Origin: Streptomyces sp. NBC_00461
Lineage (GTDB): Bacteria > Actinomycetota > Actinomycetes > Streptomycetales > Streptomycetaceae
DNA length: 64,000 bases
Direction: 5' to 3'
Assembly (NCBI RefSeq): GCF_036013935.1
Contig: NZ_CP107902.1
Span: 1,364,001 to 1,428,000, forward strand
Both the position numbers and the translations under genes were made by a program. The notes beneath the pieces were generated by a model. It saw only the letters and a list, made by a program, of their open reading frames with translations, ran no database searches and had not been told where the DNA came from. This document shows, piece by piece, positions 1 to 10,911 of the stretch (position 1 is the stretch's first letter; each line of letters opens with the position of its first letter).

Positions 1-663
1 GCAGCCGTCGAGCCACGGCGGCAGCCAGTCGGCCAGGTAGGCGGCGAGGTCCGCGGGGATGCCCTGCGGGGTGCGACTCCAGTCGGTGAGGTGGAAGACG
101 ACGTGGGTGAGCGCGTATCCGGACGAGCGCTCGAACATCCATGGTTCCGGCAGTCCGCCCAGCCAGGTGCGGTTCAGTGCCTGTGCGGCCTGCTCGGGCC
201 GTTGGATGCCGCTGCGCCGCTCGGCGCCCAGCAGACCGAGCCGGCGGGTCGGTTCCTGCTCGGTGAGCCGCCAGCCGCGGGTGCGGGCCACCGTCGCGGC
301 GGCCGTCTCGTACCCTGCGTGCCGCAGCCCGGCACCGGCGAAGACGGAGTACACCTCCAGCGGGTACGTGGCGAAGGGCTCCAGCCTCTGCAACCGCAGG
401 AACAACTCGCCTTCGCCCGTCTGCTGCCAGGCGAACGTCAACAGGTCGGACACGCAGGCGTGCAGCGGGTCCGAGGGCTCCGTGTGCAGACGCACGCTGG
501 CGCAGGTCTGGGCCAGTTCGCCGAGCGGTTTCCAGGTGCGGTCGACCTGGCCGTCGGCGGTGAGGGCGTCGTCCCGGAGCGCGAAGTCGTCGCGGTGCGC
601 GGACACCCAGGCGAGTGCGGCGACCTCCACGTCCCGGGCCGTCCGGAGGTCGGCTGCGGTCAT
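1..663 (-). CDS. Conserved actinobacterial protein of unknown function (DUF6895-like), 3' end cut by window edge
   Basis: The frame opens with ATG at 663 and stays open to the window edge, giving about 221 residues with no stop. The start overlaps the stop of the upstream gene (ATGA), so the two are translationally coupled. The translation contains WLSAHRDDF-like and YALTHVVFHLTDW segments. From memory these resemble the family called DUF6895, but I could not check this. No signal peptide or membrane segment is visible and no catalytic motif is recognised. Its partners are the unknown protein at 660-1382 and the small peptide at 1405-1593. Confidence 0.6.
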   Translation of the reverse strand, partial: MTAADLRTARDVEVAALAWVSAHRDDFALRDDALTADGQVDRTWKPLGELAQTCASVRLHTEPSDPLHACVSDLLTFAWQQTGEGELFLRLQRLEPFATYPLEVYSVFAGAGLRHAGYETAAATVARTRGWRLTEQEPTRRLGLLGAERRSGIQRPEQAAQALNRTWLGGLPEPWMFERSSGYALTHVVFHLTDWSRTPQGIPADLAAYLADWLPPWLDGC

Positions 664-1382
664 ACGAGCGCTCCGGCCCACCGCATCGCGCGGGCCGCCT
701 CCACCTGCAGCGCCACGCGCGGATCGCTGCCGCCCATCAGCTCCACGAAGTCCAGCCCGCTCTCCAGCCCGAGCGTGTCCGGCACCCCGTCCAGCAGGGT
801 CAGCCAGCGTCCGGCGCCGGCGGCCTGCTGCCAGTCCCTGCGGCGCACCGCGCGGACGAAGCCCCGGGCGACGTCGGCCGGGCGGCTTTGCGCCGCACGG
901 GCCACCGCACCGGCCACCACGCGGTCCTCGCCCGGCACCGCCAGCGGCGCCAGGACGGCGAGTTGGTGCGTCAGGACCTGCCAGGTGGCTCCGTCGAGCC
1001 AGCGGGTGTCGGGTTCCGGGTCCGTCTCGTTCATGGGTGCGGAGGGTGCGGTCGGGTCGAGTCCGCGCAGTGTGCGGCTCATGGCCCAGTGGCTCCACAT
1101 GACGGTGGGCGCCGCGTCGTCTCGGGGCGGGAAGGCCGCCACGGTCCGCCGGAACGCTTCGAGGGTCTCCGGGGCGGGCGGGGTCCGGGTCAGGACGTGC
1201 GGCAGCAGCAGGTCCGCTCCCAGTACGCGCACGGCGGCGAGGGCGAGGCTGCCCTCGGGGCCGTCGGGCGAACCGCTGCCGGGCAGCCCGACGTGGTCTC
1301 CGCCGCGGAGGGCGCAGACCACGTCGGACGAGAGGTCCTGCACCGCGCCCTGCAGGAGGGCGGAAGTGCCTGACTGCTCCAT
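660..1382 (-). CDS. Hypothetical protein, 240 aa, coupled to downstream DUF6895-like gene
   Basis: This reading frame has strong GC3 bias and runs from ATG at 1382. Its stop overlaps the start of the next gene by ATGA. I do not recognise the family. The protein is soluble by inspection, with a Trp-rich centre (WSHWAMSRTL, then WLDGATWQVLTHQ) and an Ala/Arg-rich helical C-terminal half. It begins 22 bases after the stop of the 62-residue peptide gene, so peptide, this protein and the DUF6895-like protein probably form one operon. Function is unknown. Confidence 0.55.
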   Translation of the reverse strand: MEQSGTSALLQGAVQDLSSDVVCALRGGDHVGLPGSGSPDGPEGSLALAAVRVLGADLLLPHVLTRTPPAPETLEAFRRTVAAFPPRDDAAPTVMWSHWAMSRTLRGLDPTAPSAPMNETDPEPDTRWLDGATWQVLTHQLAVLAPLAVPGEDRVVAGAVARAAQSRPADVARGFVRAVRRRDWQQAAGAGRWLTLLDGVPDTLGLESGLDFVELMGGSDPRVALQVEAARAMRWAGALV

Positions 1383-1404
1383 TCAGCTGCTCCCGTCGGC
1401 TCGC

Positions 1405-1593
1405 TCAGCCCTTCTTGGGGCGGGGGGTCGGCGGCGACAGCAGCAGCTTCGTCTCTCCGGAGAGAAGCGCCAGCGCGGCGCACTCGCGACTGTCACGGTA
1501 GACGCCGTCGGGCTCGGCGGGGTCGAGGGCCGACTCGATGTCGACGCTCTGGATCCCCGTGGGTTCCGCGACCGTCCTGTCCGTGGAAGGCAT
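1405..1593 (-). CDS. Small peptide, 62 aa, possible RiPP-type or accessory peptide
   Basis: ATG at 1593 is preceded by GAGGAG at 8 bases, a good ribosome binding site that decides this start over longer alternatives. The N-terminal half is acidic and hydrophilic (TGIQSVDIESALDPAEPDG). A short hydrophobic block with one Cys follows (ECAALALLSGETKLLL), and then a Pro/Lys tail (SPPTPRPKKG). A hydrophilic leader followed by a compact different C-terminus can mark a ribosomally made, modified peptide, but only one Cys is present and no modifying enzyme is recognisable in the window. It could equally be a small partner protein of the two downstream unknowns. Confidence 0.5.
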   Translation of the reverse strand: MPSTDRTVAEPTGIQSVDIESALDPAEPDGVYRDSRECAALALLSGETKLLLSPPTPRPKKG

Positions 1594-1764
1594 ACGACCA
1601 TCTCCTCTGGGTTGCCTACCAGTCCTCGTAACCCAGAGCACCACAACGCCACAGAGCGCGCAAATGGTCACAGAGGCCGCATTGGTAACCCTTTCAACAA
1701 CGCGTCCGGGCCGCCCGTACCCAACTGGGCATCCCCACGCACGTGTTGGCGAGCGGCTGCGGTG

Positions 1765-2373
1765 TCACAGGTATTCGGTGGCGGCGTCCAGCAGCCAGTC
1801 CGTGAGATAGCCGGCGAAGGACGAACGCACCAGTACCCAGAATCCGCCGCGGGGTTCGTCCCGGGCGACCAGTACGACCTGGGTACGGCCCAGGCTCGTC
1901 TGGGCGCAGCGTCCGGTGCCGAAGGCGCGCGGGTGCAGGTCGAGCGCGCAGCCGTGGGCCAGCAGGTCACGGGCCCGGGGGCCCGCGACCAGGAGCGTGG
2001 TGCGCTGGGCGGAGACGTCGGTGACGGAGACGGAGGCGGCCTCGTCCGCGGCGGCCTCCCGGATCCGGCCCTCCAGGTCCCGCCGACTGTCCGGCGGGCC
2101 CACCACCAGCCATTCGTCCGGGCCGAGCCACAGTGCCGTCAACTCCCCCGCGCGGACGACCGTGTCGGGTTCGAGGGGCAGTTGCAGGCCCAGCGCGAGG
2201 CCGACCGCGTCCGCCGCTCCTCCCTTGGCGTCGAGACGGACGTTCACCTGGGCCAGGAAGGGGAGTTCGGCCAGCCGAACCGCGCCCCGGGAGGCGCGTG
2301 TGGCGGCGGCAAGCCGGTCGGCGGCGTGTGCCAGGGGGCTGCGGGGCGGGGCGGAGAGCCTGGTGTCAGCCAT
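1765..2373 (-). CDS. soxG: Sarcosine oxidase gamma subunit
   Basis: The protein is 202 aa and resembles the gamma subunit of heterotetrameric sarcosine oxidase, a GcvT-like fold without catalytic residues of its own. Visible family features are the ELPFLAQVNVRLD N-terminal strand, LWLGPDEWLVVG, VSVTDVSAQRTTLLVAGP and the C-terminal SFAGYLTDWLLDA. It is the last gene of the minus-strand operon dmgo-like-glyA-soxB-soxDA-soxG, and its ATG overlaps the end of soxDA by eight bases. Its role is structural: it supports the alpha subunit in oxidative demethylation of sarcosine to glycine. No terminator is obvious downstream. Confidence 0.93.
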   Translation of the reverse strand: MADTRLSAPPRSPLAHAADRLAAATRASRGAVRLAELPFLAQVNVRLDAKGGAADAVGLALGLQLPLEPDTVVRAGELTALWLGPDEWLVVGPPDSRRDLEGRIREAAADEAASVSVTDVSAQRTTLLVAGPRARDLLAHGCALDLHPRAFGTGRCAQTSLGRTQVVLVARDEPRGGFWVLVRSSFAGYLTDWLLDAATEYL

Positions 2374-5300
2374 CGCGGCGGGCTCCCTCGGGGTCGTAGA
2401 GGACGGGGCTTGCGACCGTCACCGGAACCAGCCGGTCGCCCACGGGTGCGTAGAGCCGCTCGCCGATGCGCTCCCGGCCGCCCTTGACCAGGGCCAGCGC
2501 GAAGGTGCGACCGAGGGCGGCGCTGCGGTAGCTGGAGGTGACATGGCCGAGCATCGGGACGGGCGGCGCGGGCAGCACGCCGTCGGCGACCAACTGTGTG
2601 CCCTCGGGGAGGAAGGTGCCCGGGTCCTCGGGGAGCAGGCCCACCAGGTGCTTGCGGTCGGGGCGGACGGCGTCGGCGCGGGCGAAGGAACGCTTGCCGA
2701 TGAAGTCGGGCTTCTTCTTCGACACCGCCCAGCTCATGCCGAGGTCCTGCGGGGTGACCGTGCCGTCGGTGTCCTGGCCGATGATCGGGTAGCCCTTCTC
2801 GGCGCGCAGGACGTGCATGGTCTCGGTGCCGTAGGGGGTGATGCCGTGCGGGGCGCCGGCCTCGTACAGCGCTTCCCAGAGGGCGAGCGCCTCCCACGGT
2901 GACACGTTGATCTCGTAGGCGAGTTCGCCGGAGAAGCTGATCCGGCAGACCCGGGCCTCGATGCCCGCGACGGTCGTCTCGCGCCAGGCCATGAACGGGA
3001 AGTCGTCGTTCTCCACGGCGAGTTGAGGTGCGAGCGCGCCGAGGACCGCGCGGGACTCGGGGCCGACCAGGGCGACGGTGGCCCACTGCTCGGTCACGGA
3101 GGTGCAGTGCACCTTCAGCTCCGGCCACTCCGTCTGCAGCCACTCCTCCATCCAGTCCAGTACGGCGGCCGCGTTGCCCGTGGTCGTGGTGACCAGGAAG
3201 CGGTCCTGGGCCAGGCGGATGACCGTGCCGTCGTCGAAGACCATGCCGTCCGGGTGGCACATCACGCCGTAGCGGATCATGCCGACCTTCAGATTGCTCA
3301 TCATGTTGGTGTAGAGCCGGTCGAGCAGGACGGCCGCGTCCGGGCCCTGTACGTCGATCTTGCCGAGGGTGGAGGCGTCCATGAAGGCGACGCCCTCGCG
3401 GGCGGCGGCGCATTCGCGCAGCACGGCCGTCTCCATGTCCTCGCCGTCCTGCGGGTAGTACCAGGGGCGCTTCCACTGGCCGACGTTCTCGAAGAGTGCG
3501 CCGTGCGCAACGTGCCAGTGGTGCAGGGCAGTTGTGCGGACCGGGTCGGACAGCGCGCCACGGTCGCGTCCTGCGAGCGCGGCAAAGGAGACCGGAGCGT
3601 ACGGGGGACGGAAGGTGGTCGTGCCCAGCGCGGAGATGTCCACGCCGAGCAGTTCGGCCACGACGCCGCTGGCCAGGACACCGGAGGTCTTGCCCTGGTC
3701 GTTGGCCGTGCCGGCTGTCGTGTAGCGCTTGGTGTGCTCGACCGAGCGCATTCCGGCGCCCGTCGAGCGGGTCAGGTCGTCGACGGTGACGTCGCGTTGG
3801 AGGTCGACGAAACGGGGGGCGCCTTCCCGGCCGGGCACGGTGAACACCTGCATGGGAGGCGTCGGCCGTGGTTGGGCGGGCACCTGCGGGAGCGCGGGAG
3901 GACCGGCCGCACAGCCCTCGGCCTCGATCGCTCGGGCCCCGGCGGCCGCGCCCTGCGCGACGACGGCGTCCAGGTCGAACACACCGCTCGCGCTGCCCGC
4001 GACCTCGACGGCCTGGCGGCAGGTGTCGGGGACGAAGGTGCCGAGGGCGTCGTCGTGGCGCAGCCTGCCGCCCGCCTGGCTGAACAGGTGCGCGACGGGG
4101 TTCCAGCCGCCGGAGACCAGCAGCAGGTCGATGGCGAACTCCCGCTCCCCCGTGGTCTTTCCGTACGGGGCGACGGTCACCGCCGTCAGCCGCGCCTCGC
4201 CCTCCGTGCCGGTGACGGCGTGCCCCGCCAGCACCTCGATGCCGGCCGCACCGGCACGCTCCGCCCACTCCCCCGGCTCCGCGCGGGTGTCGACGATCGC
4301 CGTGACGTCCACGCCGGCTCTGTGCAGGTCCAACGCCGCCGCGTACGCGCTGTCGTTGGTGGTGAACACGACGGCGTGGCGGCCGGGCAGGACCGCGTGA
4401 CGGTTGACGTAGGTGCGGGCCGAGGCGGCCAGCATCACGCCGGGGCGGTCGTTGTCGGCGAAGGCCAGTGAGCGCTCGTGGGCTCCGGTGGCGAGGACGA
4501 CGCGGCGGGCCCGGATGCGGTGGACGCGCTCGCGGGAGACGTTGTCGGGGGCGGCGGCACCGAGGTGGTTGGTGCGGCGTTCCACGGCGAGGAGGTGGTT
4601 GTCGTCGTAGTAGCCGAAGACGGTGGTGCGACGCAGGACACGGACGTCGGGGGCGGCGTCGAGCTGTGCGGTGATCTCGGCCGCCCAGTCCCGGAGTTCG
4701 CCCGTGCCGAGGAGGCTGCCGCCGGTCTCCGGCTGGTCGTCGGCGACGATGACGCGAGCGCCGCTGCCGGCTGCCGCGGCCGCCGCCGCGAGGCCGGCCG
4801 GTCCCGCGCCGACGATCAGCAGGTCGCAGTGGGTGTGTACGGCGTCGTAGCGGGCGGGGTCCGGTTCGGTGGCGAGGCGCCCCTGGCCGGGGAGGCCGGT
4901 GGCGACCAGGCCGTCGTAGAGCTCGACGGTCGTGGCGGGGAGCATCGGCTCGGGGAAGGGTTTCTCGATCTGGACAACGGCGTTCGGTTCTTCGACGCCG
5001 GCGGAGAAGATGCCGCGGGGGCGGCCCAGCTTGATGCTGGTGCCGGCCTGGATGACGCCGTTGGCCAGGAGGGCGGAGGCGAGGGTGTCGCCGCGGAAGC
5101 CCTGGTACTCGGTGCCGTCGAAGACGAAGGTGAGGGGGGCGTTACGGTCGACTCGGCCGCCGGAGGCCAGGCGGTGCGGTTGGCTGGCGAGCCGTGCCGG
5201 GGGCTCTGCCCCCGGGCCCCCGGTCGGCCCTGAACAGGCCTCGTCCTCAAACTCCCCCAGCCGGACTGGATGTGCCGGACTCGGCTCAGGAGTGACCGCC

Positions 5301-5605
5301 TGCGAGGCAGGGGTGGCCTGACTCGGCCCAGTAGTGGCCGGTCGCTCCTCCCCTGCCCGGTACACCGTCAGGAGTTCGTTCGTCGAGGTGTCCCGTACCG
5401 CGTTGAACCAGCGGCGGCAGCCCGCCGCGTGGCTCCAGCGTTCCGCGAAGGGGCCCTTGGGGTTGGCGCGGAAGAAGAGGTACCGGGCCCACTCCTCATC
5501 GGTCAGGGCCGCGGGGTTCTCCGGGTACGGCACATGGGCCTGGCCGCCGTAGTGGAACTCGGCCTCGTCGCGGGGCCCGCACCACGGGCAGGGGATGAGC
5601 AGCAT
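2366..5605 (-). CDS. soxA: Fused sarcosine oxidase delta-alpha subunit (SoxD-SoxA)
   Basis: This single 1079-aa frame joins two normally separate subunits. Residues 1-85 are SoxD: Cys6 and Cys9 (CPWCG) plus His59 and Cys63 (HAAGC) match the zinc ligands. Residues about 88-140 are a Pro/Gly/Ala-rich linker encoded by a dispersed Streptomyces repeat. Residues from about 142 are SoxA: an N-terminal 2Fe-2S-like fold (FDGTEYQGFRGDTLASAL), a dinucleotide-binding domain (VGAGPAGLAAAAA), a second FAD/NAD region, and a C-terminal folate-binding GcvT domain (YGTETMHVLRAEKGYPIIG). No ATG or GTG lies at the usual SoxA start, so SoxA cannot readily be made separately. ATG at 5605 has AGGGAG upstream. The product converts sarcosine to glycine with 5,10-methylene-THF and H2O2. 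Confidence 0.92.
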   Translation of the reverse strand: MLLIPCPWCGPRDEAEFHYGGQAHVPYPENPAALTDEEWARYLFFRANPKGPFAERWSHAAGCRRWFNAVRDTSTNELLTVYRAGEERPATTGPSQATPASQAVTPEPSPAHPVRLGEFEDEACSGPTGGPGAEPPARLASQPHRLASGGRVDRNAPLTFVFDGTEYQGFRGDTLASALLANGVIQAGTSIKLGRPRGIFSAGVEEPNAVVQIEKPFPEPMLPATTVELYDGLVATGLPGQGRLATEPDPARYDAVHTHCDLLIVGAGPAGLAAAAAAAGSGARVIVADDQPETGGSLLGTGELRDWAAEITAQLDAAPDVRVLRRTTVFGYYDDNHLLAVERRTNHLGAAAPDNVSRERVHRIRARRVVLATGAHERSLAFADNDRPGVMLAASARTYVNRHAVLPGRHAVVFTTNDSAYAAALDLHRAGVDVTAIVDTRAEPGEWAERAGAAGIEVLAGHAVTGTEGEARLTAVTVAPYGKTTGEREFAIDLLLVSGGWNPVAHLFSQAGGRLRHDDALGTFVPDTCRQAVEVAGSASGVFDLDAVVAQGAAAGARAIEAEGCAAGPPALPQVPAQPRPTPPMQVFTVPGREGAPRFVDLQRDVTVDDLTRSTGAGMRSVEHTKRYTTAGTANDQGKTSGVLASGVVAELLGVDISALGTTTFRPPYAPVSFAALAGRDRGALSDPVRTTALHHWHVAHGALFENVGQWKRPWYYPQDGEDMETAVLRECAAAREGVAFMDASTLGKIDVQGPDAAVLLDRLYTNMMSNLKVGMIRYGVMCHPDGMVFDDGTVIRLAQDRFLVTTTTGNAAAVLDWMEEWLQTEWPELKVHCTSVTEQWATVALVGPESRAVLGALAPQLAVENDDFPFMAWRETTVAGIEARVCRISFSGELAYEINVSPWEALALWEALYEAGAPHGITPYGTETMHVLRAEKGYPIIGQDTDGTVTPQDLGMSWAVSKKKPDFIGKRSFARADAVRPDRKHLVGLLPEDPGTFLPEGTQLVADGVLPAPPVPMLGHVTSSYRSAALGRTFALALVKGGRERIGERLYAPVGDRLVPVTVASPVLYDPEGARRDG
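5197..5275. repeat. Dispersed Streptomyces intergenic-type repeat inside the soxD-soxA junction
   Basis: The stretch begins with the hairpin CCGGGGGC-TCT-GCCCCCGG (5197-5215). It continues with a TCGGCC...GGCCTCGTCCTCAAACTCC...GCCGGA segment that I recognise as a very common non-coding repeat of Streptomyces chromosomes. Here it lies within an open frame and encodes linker residues such as EFEDEACSGPTGGPGAEPP. The identification as a dispersed repeat is from memory and needs a genome search. Confidence 0.65.
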
Positions 5606-5617
5606 GGGTTCGGCTCC

Positions 5618-6850
5618 CTAGTGGGCCACCGCGGCCGCGCCGTGCTCGTCGACGAGCGCGCCGGTGGTGAAACGGTCGAGCGAGAAGGGGGCGTTGAGAG
5701 GGTGGGGGGTGTCGTGGGCGATGGTGTGTGCGTAGACCGAGCCGACGCCCGGGGTGGCCTTGAAGCCGCCCGTGCCCCAGCCGCAGTTGAGGTAGAGGTT
5801 GTCCACCGGGGTGAGGCCGACGATCGGCGAGGCGTCCGGGGTGACGTCGACGATGCCGCCCCAGGTGCGCAGGACATGTGCGCGGGCGAAGACCGGGAAG
5901 AGCTCCAGGGCCGCCGACATCTGCTCTTCGATGATGTGGAACGCGCCGCGCTGCGTGTAGGAGTTGTACGAGTCGATGCCCGCGCCCATGACCAGCTCGC
6001 CCTTGTGCGCCTGGCTCACGTACACGTGCACCGCGTTGGACATCACGACGGTCGGGTGCACCGGCTCCAGCAGTTCCGAGACCAGCGCCTGCAACGGATG
6101 GCTCTGGAGCGGGAGTTCGATGCCTGCCATGGCGGCGAGCACGGAGGTGTGGCCCGCCGAGCACAGCGCCACCTTGCCCGCCGCGATCGGGCCGAGAGTC
6201 GTCTGCACGCCGACCACCCGGCCGCCGACGATGTCGAGGCCGGTGACCTCGCAGTTCTGGATGATGTCGATCCCGGCGGCGTCCGCCGAGCGCGCCAGGC
6301 CCCAGGCGACGTGGTCGTGCTTGGCGATGCCGGCGCGCGGCTGGTAGGTGGCGCCGAGGACCGGATAGCGCACGTCCGGGGAGATGTTGACGATCGGGCA
6401 CACCTCCCGGACCTGCTCGGCGTCGAGCCACTCGGCGTCCACGCCGTTCAGGCGGTTCGCCTCCACGCGGCGCACGCTGTCGCGGACGTCCTGGAGGCTG
6501 TGCGCCAGGTTCAGCACGCCGCGCTGGGAGAAGAGGATCGGGTAGTCGAGCTCGTCGGCGAGGCCCTCCCACAGCTTGAGGGCGTGCTCGTAGATGCCGG
6601 CGCTCTCGTCCCACAGGTAGTTGGAGCGGATGATGGTGGTGTTGCGGGCCATGTTGCCGCCCGCGAGCCAGCCCTTCTCCAGCACGGCCACATTGGTGAT
6701 GCCGTGGTTCTTCGCCAGGTAGTGGGCGGTGGCCAGGCCGTGGCCGCCACCGCCCACGACGACGACGTCGTACGAGCGCTTGGGCTCGGGCGTGCGCCAC
6801 AGCCAGTCGGGGTGCTCGGGGAGCTCGGCGCCGGGGGTGCGGGGGCTCAT
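5618..6850 (-). CDS. soxB: Sarcosine oxidase beta subunit
   Basis: The protein is 410 aa, the normal length of SoxB. A Rossmann FAD motif ([18 protein letters not shown]) starts near residue 29. KHDH at 177-180 matches the region carrying the covalent FMN histidine in corynebacterial SoxB. The end carries [27 protein letters not shown]. It holds the amine-oxidising FAD site. The ATG at 6850 overlaps the glyA stop (ATGA) and the stop lies 12 bases before soxDA, so the subunits are co-expressed. The protein is cytoplasmic. Confidence 0.96.
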   Translation of the reverse strand: MSPRTPGAELPEHPDWLWRTPEPKRSYDVVVVGGGGHGLATAHYLAKNHGITNVAVLEKGWLAGGNMARNTTIIRSNYLWDESAGIYEHALKLWEGLADELDYPILFSQRGVLNLAHSLQDVRDSVRRVEANRLNGVDAEWLDAEQVREVCPIVNISPDVRYPVLGATYQPRAGIAKHDHVAWGLARSADAAGIDIIQNCEVTGLDIVGGRVVGVQTTLGPIAAGKVALCSAGHTSVLAAMAGIELPLQSHPLQALVSELLEPVHPTVVMSNAVHVYVSQAHKGELVMGAGIDSYNSYTQRGAFHIIEEQMSAALELFPVFARAHVLRTWGGIVDVTPDASPIVGLTPVDNLYLNCGWGTGGFKATPGVGSVYAHTIAHDTPHPLNAPFSLDRFTTGALVDEHGAAAVAH

Positions 6851-8139
6851 CGGACGTCTCCGCGTGTGGACGGATCGGACAGGTGCGGGTAGAGCGGGTG
6901 CTTGGCCGCCAGCGCCTGGGTGCGGGTGCGCAGGGCGGTGGTGTCCGGCTCCGGCTGGAGGGCGAGCGCGATCACGTCGGCGACCACCGTGAAGTCCTCC
7001 TCGGTGAAGCCGCGGGTCGCGAGCGCCGGGGTGCCGATGCGCAGGCCCGAGGTGACCATGGGCGGGCGCGGGTCGAAGGGCACGGCGTTGCGGTTGACGG
7101 TGATGCCGATCTCGTGGAGCAGGTCCTCGGCCTGGCGGCCGTCGAGTGCCGAGTCACGGAGGTCGACCAGGACGAGGTGCACGTCCGTGCCACCGGTCAG
7201 GACCTTCACCCCGGCCGTCGCCGCGTCCGGTTGCGTCAGGCGCTCGGCCAGGATGCGGGCGCCGGCCAGCGTACGGGCCTGGCGTTCGGTGAACTCCGGT
7301 GACGCGGCGACCTTGAAGGAGACCGCCTTCGCGGCGATGACGTGCTCCAGCGGGCCGCCCTGCATGCCGGGGAACACCGCCGAGTTGATCTTTTTCGCCA
7401 GGTCGGCCTCGTTGGTGAGGATGACTCCGCCGCGCGGACCGCCGAGCGTCTTGTGCGTCGTCGTGGTGGTGACATGGGCATGGGGTACGGGGTTGGGGTG
7501 CAGCCCGGCCGCGACGAGGCCCGCGAAGTGCGCCATGTCGACCATCAGCAGTGCGCCCACCTCGTCGGCGATCCGCCGGAAGGCCGCGAAGTCCAGCTGC
7601 CTCGGATACGCCGACCAGCCCGCGATGATCATCTTCGGGCGGTGTTCCTTGGCGAGCCGCTCGACCTCGTCCATGTCGACGAGGTTGTCCGCCTCGTCCA
7701 CGTGGTACGGCACCACGTTGAGCATCTTGCCGCTGTAGTTGAGGCGCATGCCGTGGGTGAGGTGGCCGCCGTGCGCGAGGTCGAGGCCGAGGACGGTGTC
7801 GCCGGGCTGGAGCAGCGCGAAGAAGACGGCGGTGTTGGCCTGGGCGCCGGAGTGCGGCTGCACGTTGGCGAAGCCCGCACCGAAGAGGGACTTGACCCGC
7901 TCGATGGCCAACCGCTCGGTGACGTCGACGTGTTCGCAGCCGCCGTAGTAGCGGCGGCCGGGGTAGCCCTCGGCGTACTTGTTGGTCGCGACCGAGCCCT
8001 GGGCCTCCATCACGGCGGCCGGTGCGAAGTTCTCGGAGGCGATCATCTCCAGGGTGGACTGCTGGCGGTGCAGTTCGGCGCGCAGGGCCGCGTGGACCTC
8101 GGGGTCCAGCTCGGCCAGCGGGGTGTTCAGTGTGTTCAT
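6847..8139 (-). CDS. glyA: Serine hydroxymethyltransferase
   Basis: The protein is 430 aa and carries the full SHMT signature. The PLP lysine is Lys230 within [13 protein letters not shown], and the N-terminal [18 protein letters not shown] and YPGRRYYGG motifs are present. It interconverts glycine plus 5,10-methylene-THF with serine plus THF. Inside this operon it would consume both products of sarcosine and dimethylglycine oxidation, glycine and methylene-THF, and deliver serine. It lies between the dimethylglycine oxidase-like gene (55-base gap) and soxB (overlap). A second housekeeping copy elsewhere is likely in Streptomyces but cannot be seen here. Confidence 0.97.
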   Translation of the reverse strand: MNTLNTPLAELDPEVHAALRAELHRQQSTLEMIASENFAPAAVMEAQGSVATNKYAEGYPGRRYYGGCEHVDVTERLAIERVKSLFGAGFANVQPHSGAQANTAVFFALLQPGDTVLGLDLAHGGHLTHGMRLNYSGKMLNVVPYHVDEADNLVDMDEVERLAKEHRPKMIIAGWSAYPRQLDFAAFRRIADEVGALLMVDMAHFAGLVAAGLHPNPVPHAHVTTTTTHKTLGGPRGGVILTNEADLAKKINSAVFPGMQGGPLEHVIAAKAVSFKVAASPEFTERQARTLAGARILAERLTQPDAATAGVKVLTGGTDVHLVLVDLRDSALDGRQAEDLLHEIGITVNRNAVPFDPRPPMVTSGLRIGTPALATRGFTEEDFTVVADVIALALQPEPDTTALRTRTQALAAKHPLYPHLSDPSTRGDVR

Positions 8140-8194
8140 ACGGCGTTCGCGTTCCTCTCAACGGCCTCGACGACGGTTGGCGAGCGTCGATCCC

Positions 8195-10657
<2,463 letters not shown>

Positions 10658-10662
10658 CTAGA

Positions 10663-10698
10663 GTTGCTGTCTGCGCAACATGGTTCAGGTTGCGCAAC
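10663..10698. promoter_or_regulatory. Putative IclR-type operator pair before the dimethylglycine/sarcosine operon
   Basis: GTTGCT-GTCTG-CGCAAC (10663-10679) fits the GTTGYG-N5-CGCAAC pattern shared by the pathway promoters, with one mismatch. A perfect GTTGCGCAAC palindrome follows at 10689-10698. Both lie 30-65 bases upstream of the start at 10633. Assignment to the IclR protein at 22413-23210 is inferred from shared occurrence. Confidence 0.6.
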
Positions 10699-10814
10699 TC
10701 AATGTGCCTGTCGCGGGGAGGGGGTGTCAAGGGGTCCGTGATGTCGGAAAACGGCCCGGAACACAGACCGGTGCACAGGCCGAACACGGGCCGAACACGG
10801 GCCGGAACACGGCA

Positions 10815-10860
10815 ATGCCCGGCGGGCGGTGCGTACGGCTACGCACCGCCCGCCGGGCAT
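10815..10860. terminator. Strong hairpin terminator after the betaine transporter operon
   Basis: A perfect 21-bp stem (10815-10835 with 10840-10860) closes a CGGC tetraloop. It lies 51 bases beyond the stop of the substrate-binding protein gene, and separates that operon from the promoter of the dimethylglycine operon. Confidence 0.85.
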
Positions 10861-10911
10861 GTTCGACCGGCGTTTCCACCCGGGCCCGACCGGGCCCGTT
10901 TCCGCCCGGGA

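Noticed and set aside
91..2487. Long plus-strand frames over the left end and soxG
   Set aside because: These are antisense shadows of the minus-strand genes, with no recognisable domains and codon bias that fits the opposite strand.
5186..5344. Sequencing frameshift joining two separate sox genes
   Set aside because: The frame is continuous through the linker and no ATG or GTG precedes SoxA at its usual start, so a true fusion is the simpler reading. It still deserves read-level confirmation.
8140..8194. Possible glycine riboswitch before glyA
   Set aside because: Only 55 bases separate the genes, too short for the aptamer. I saw no conserved core there or in 10634-10911.
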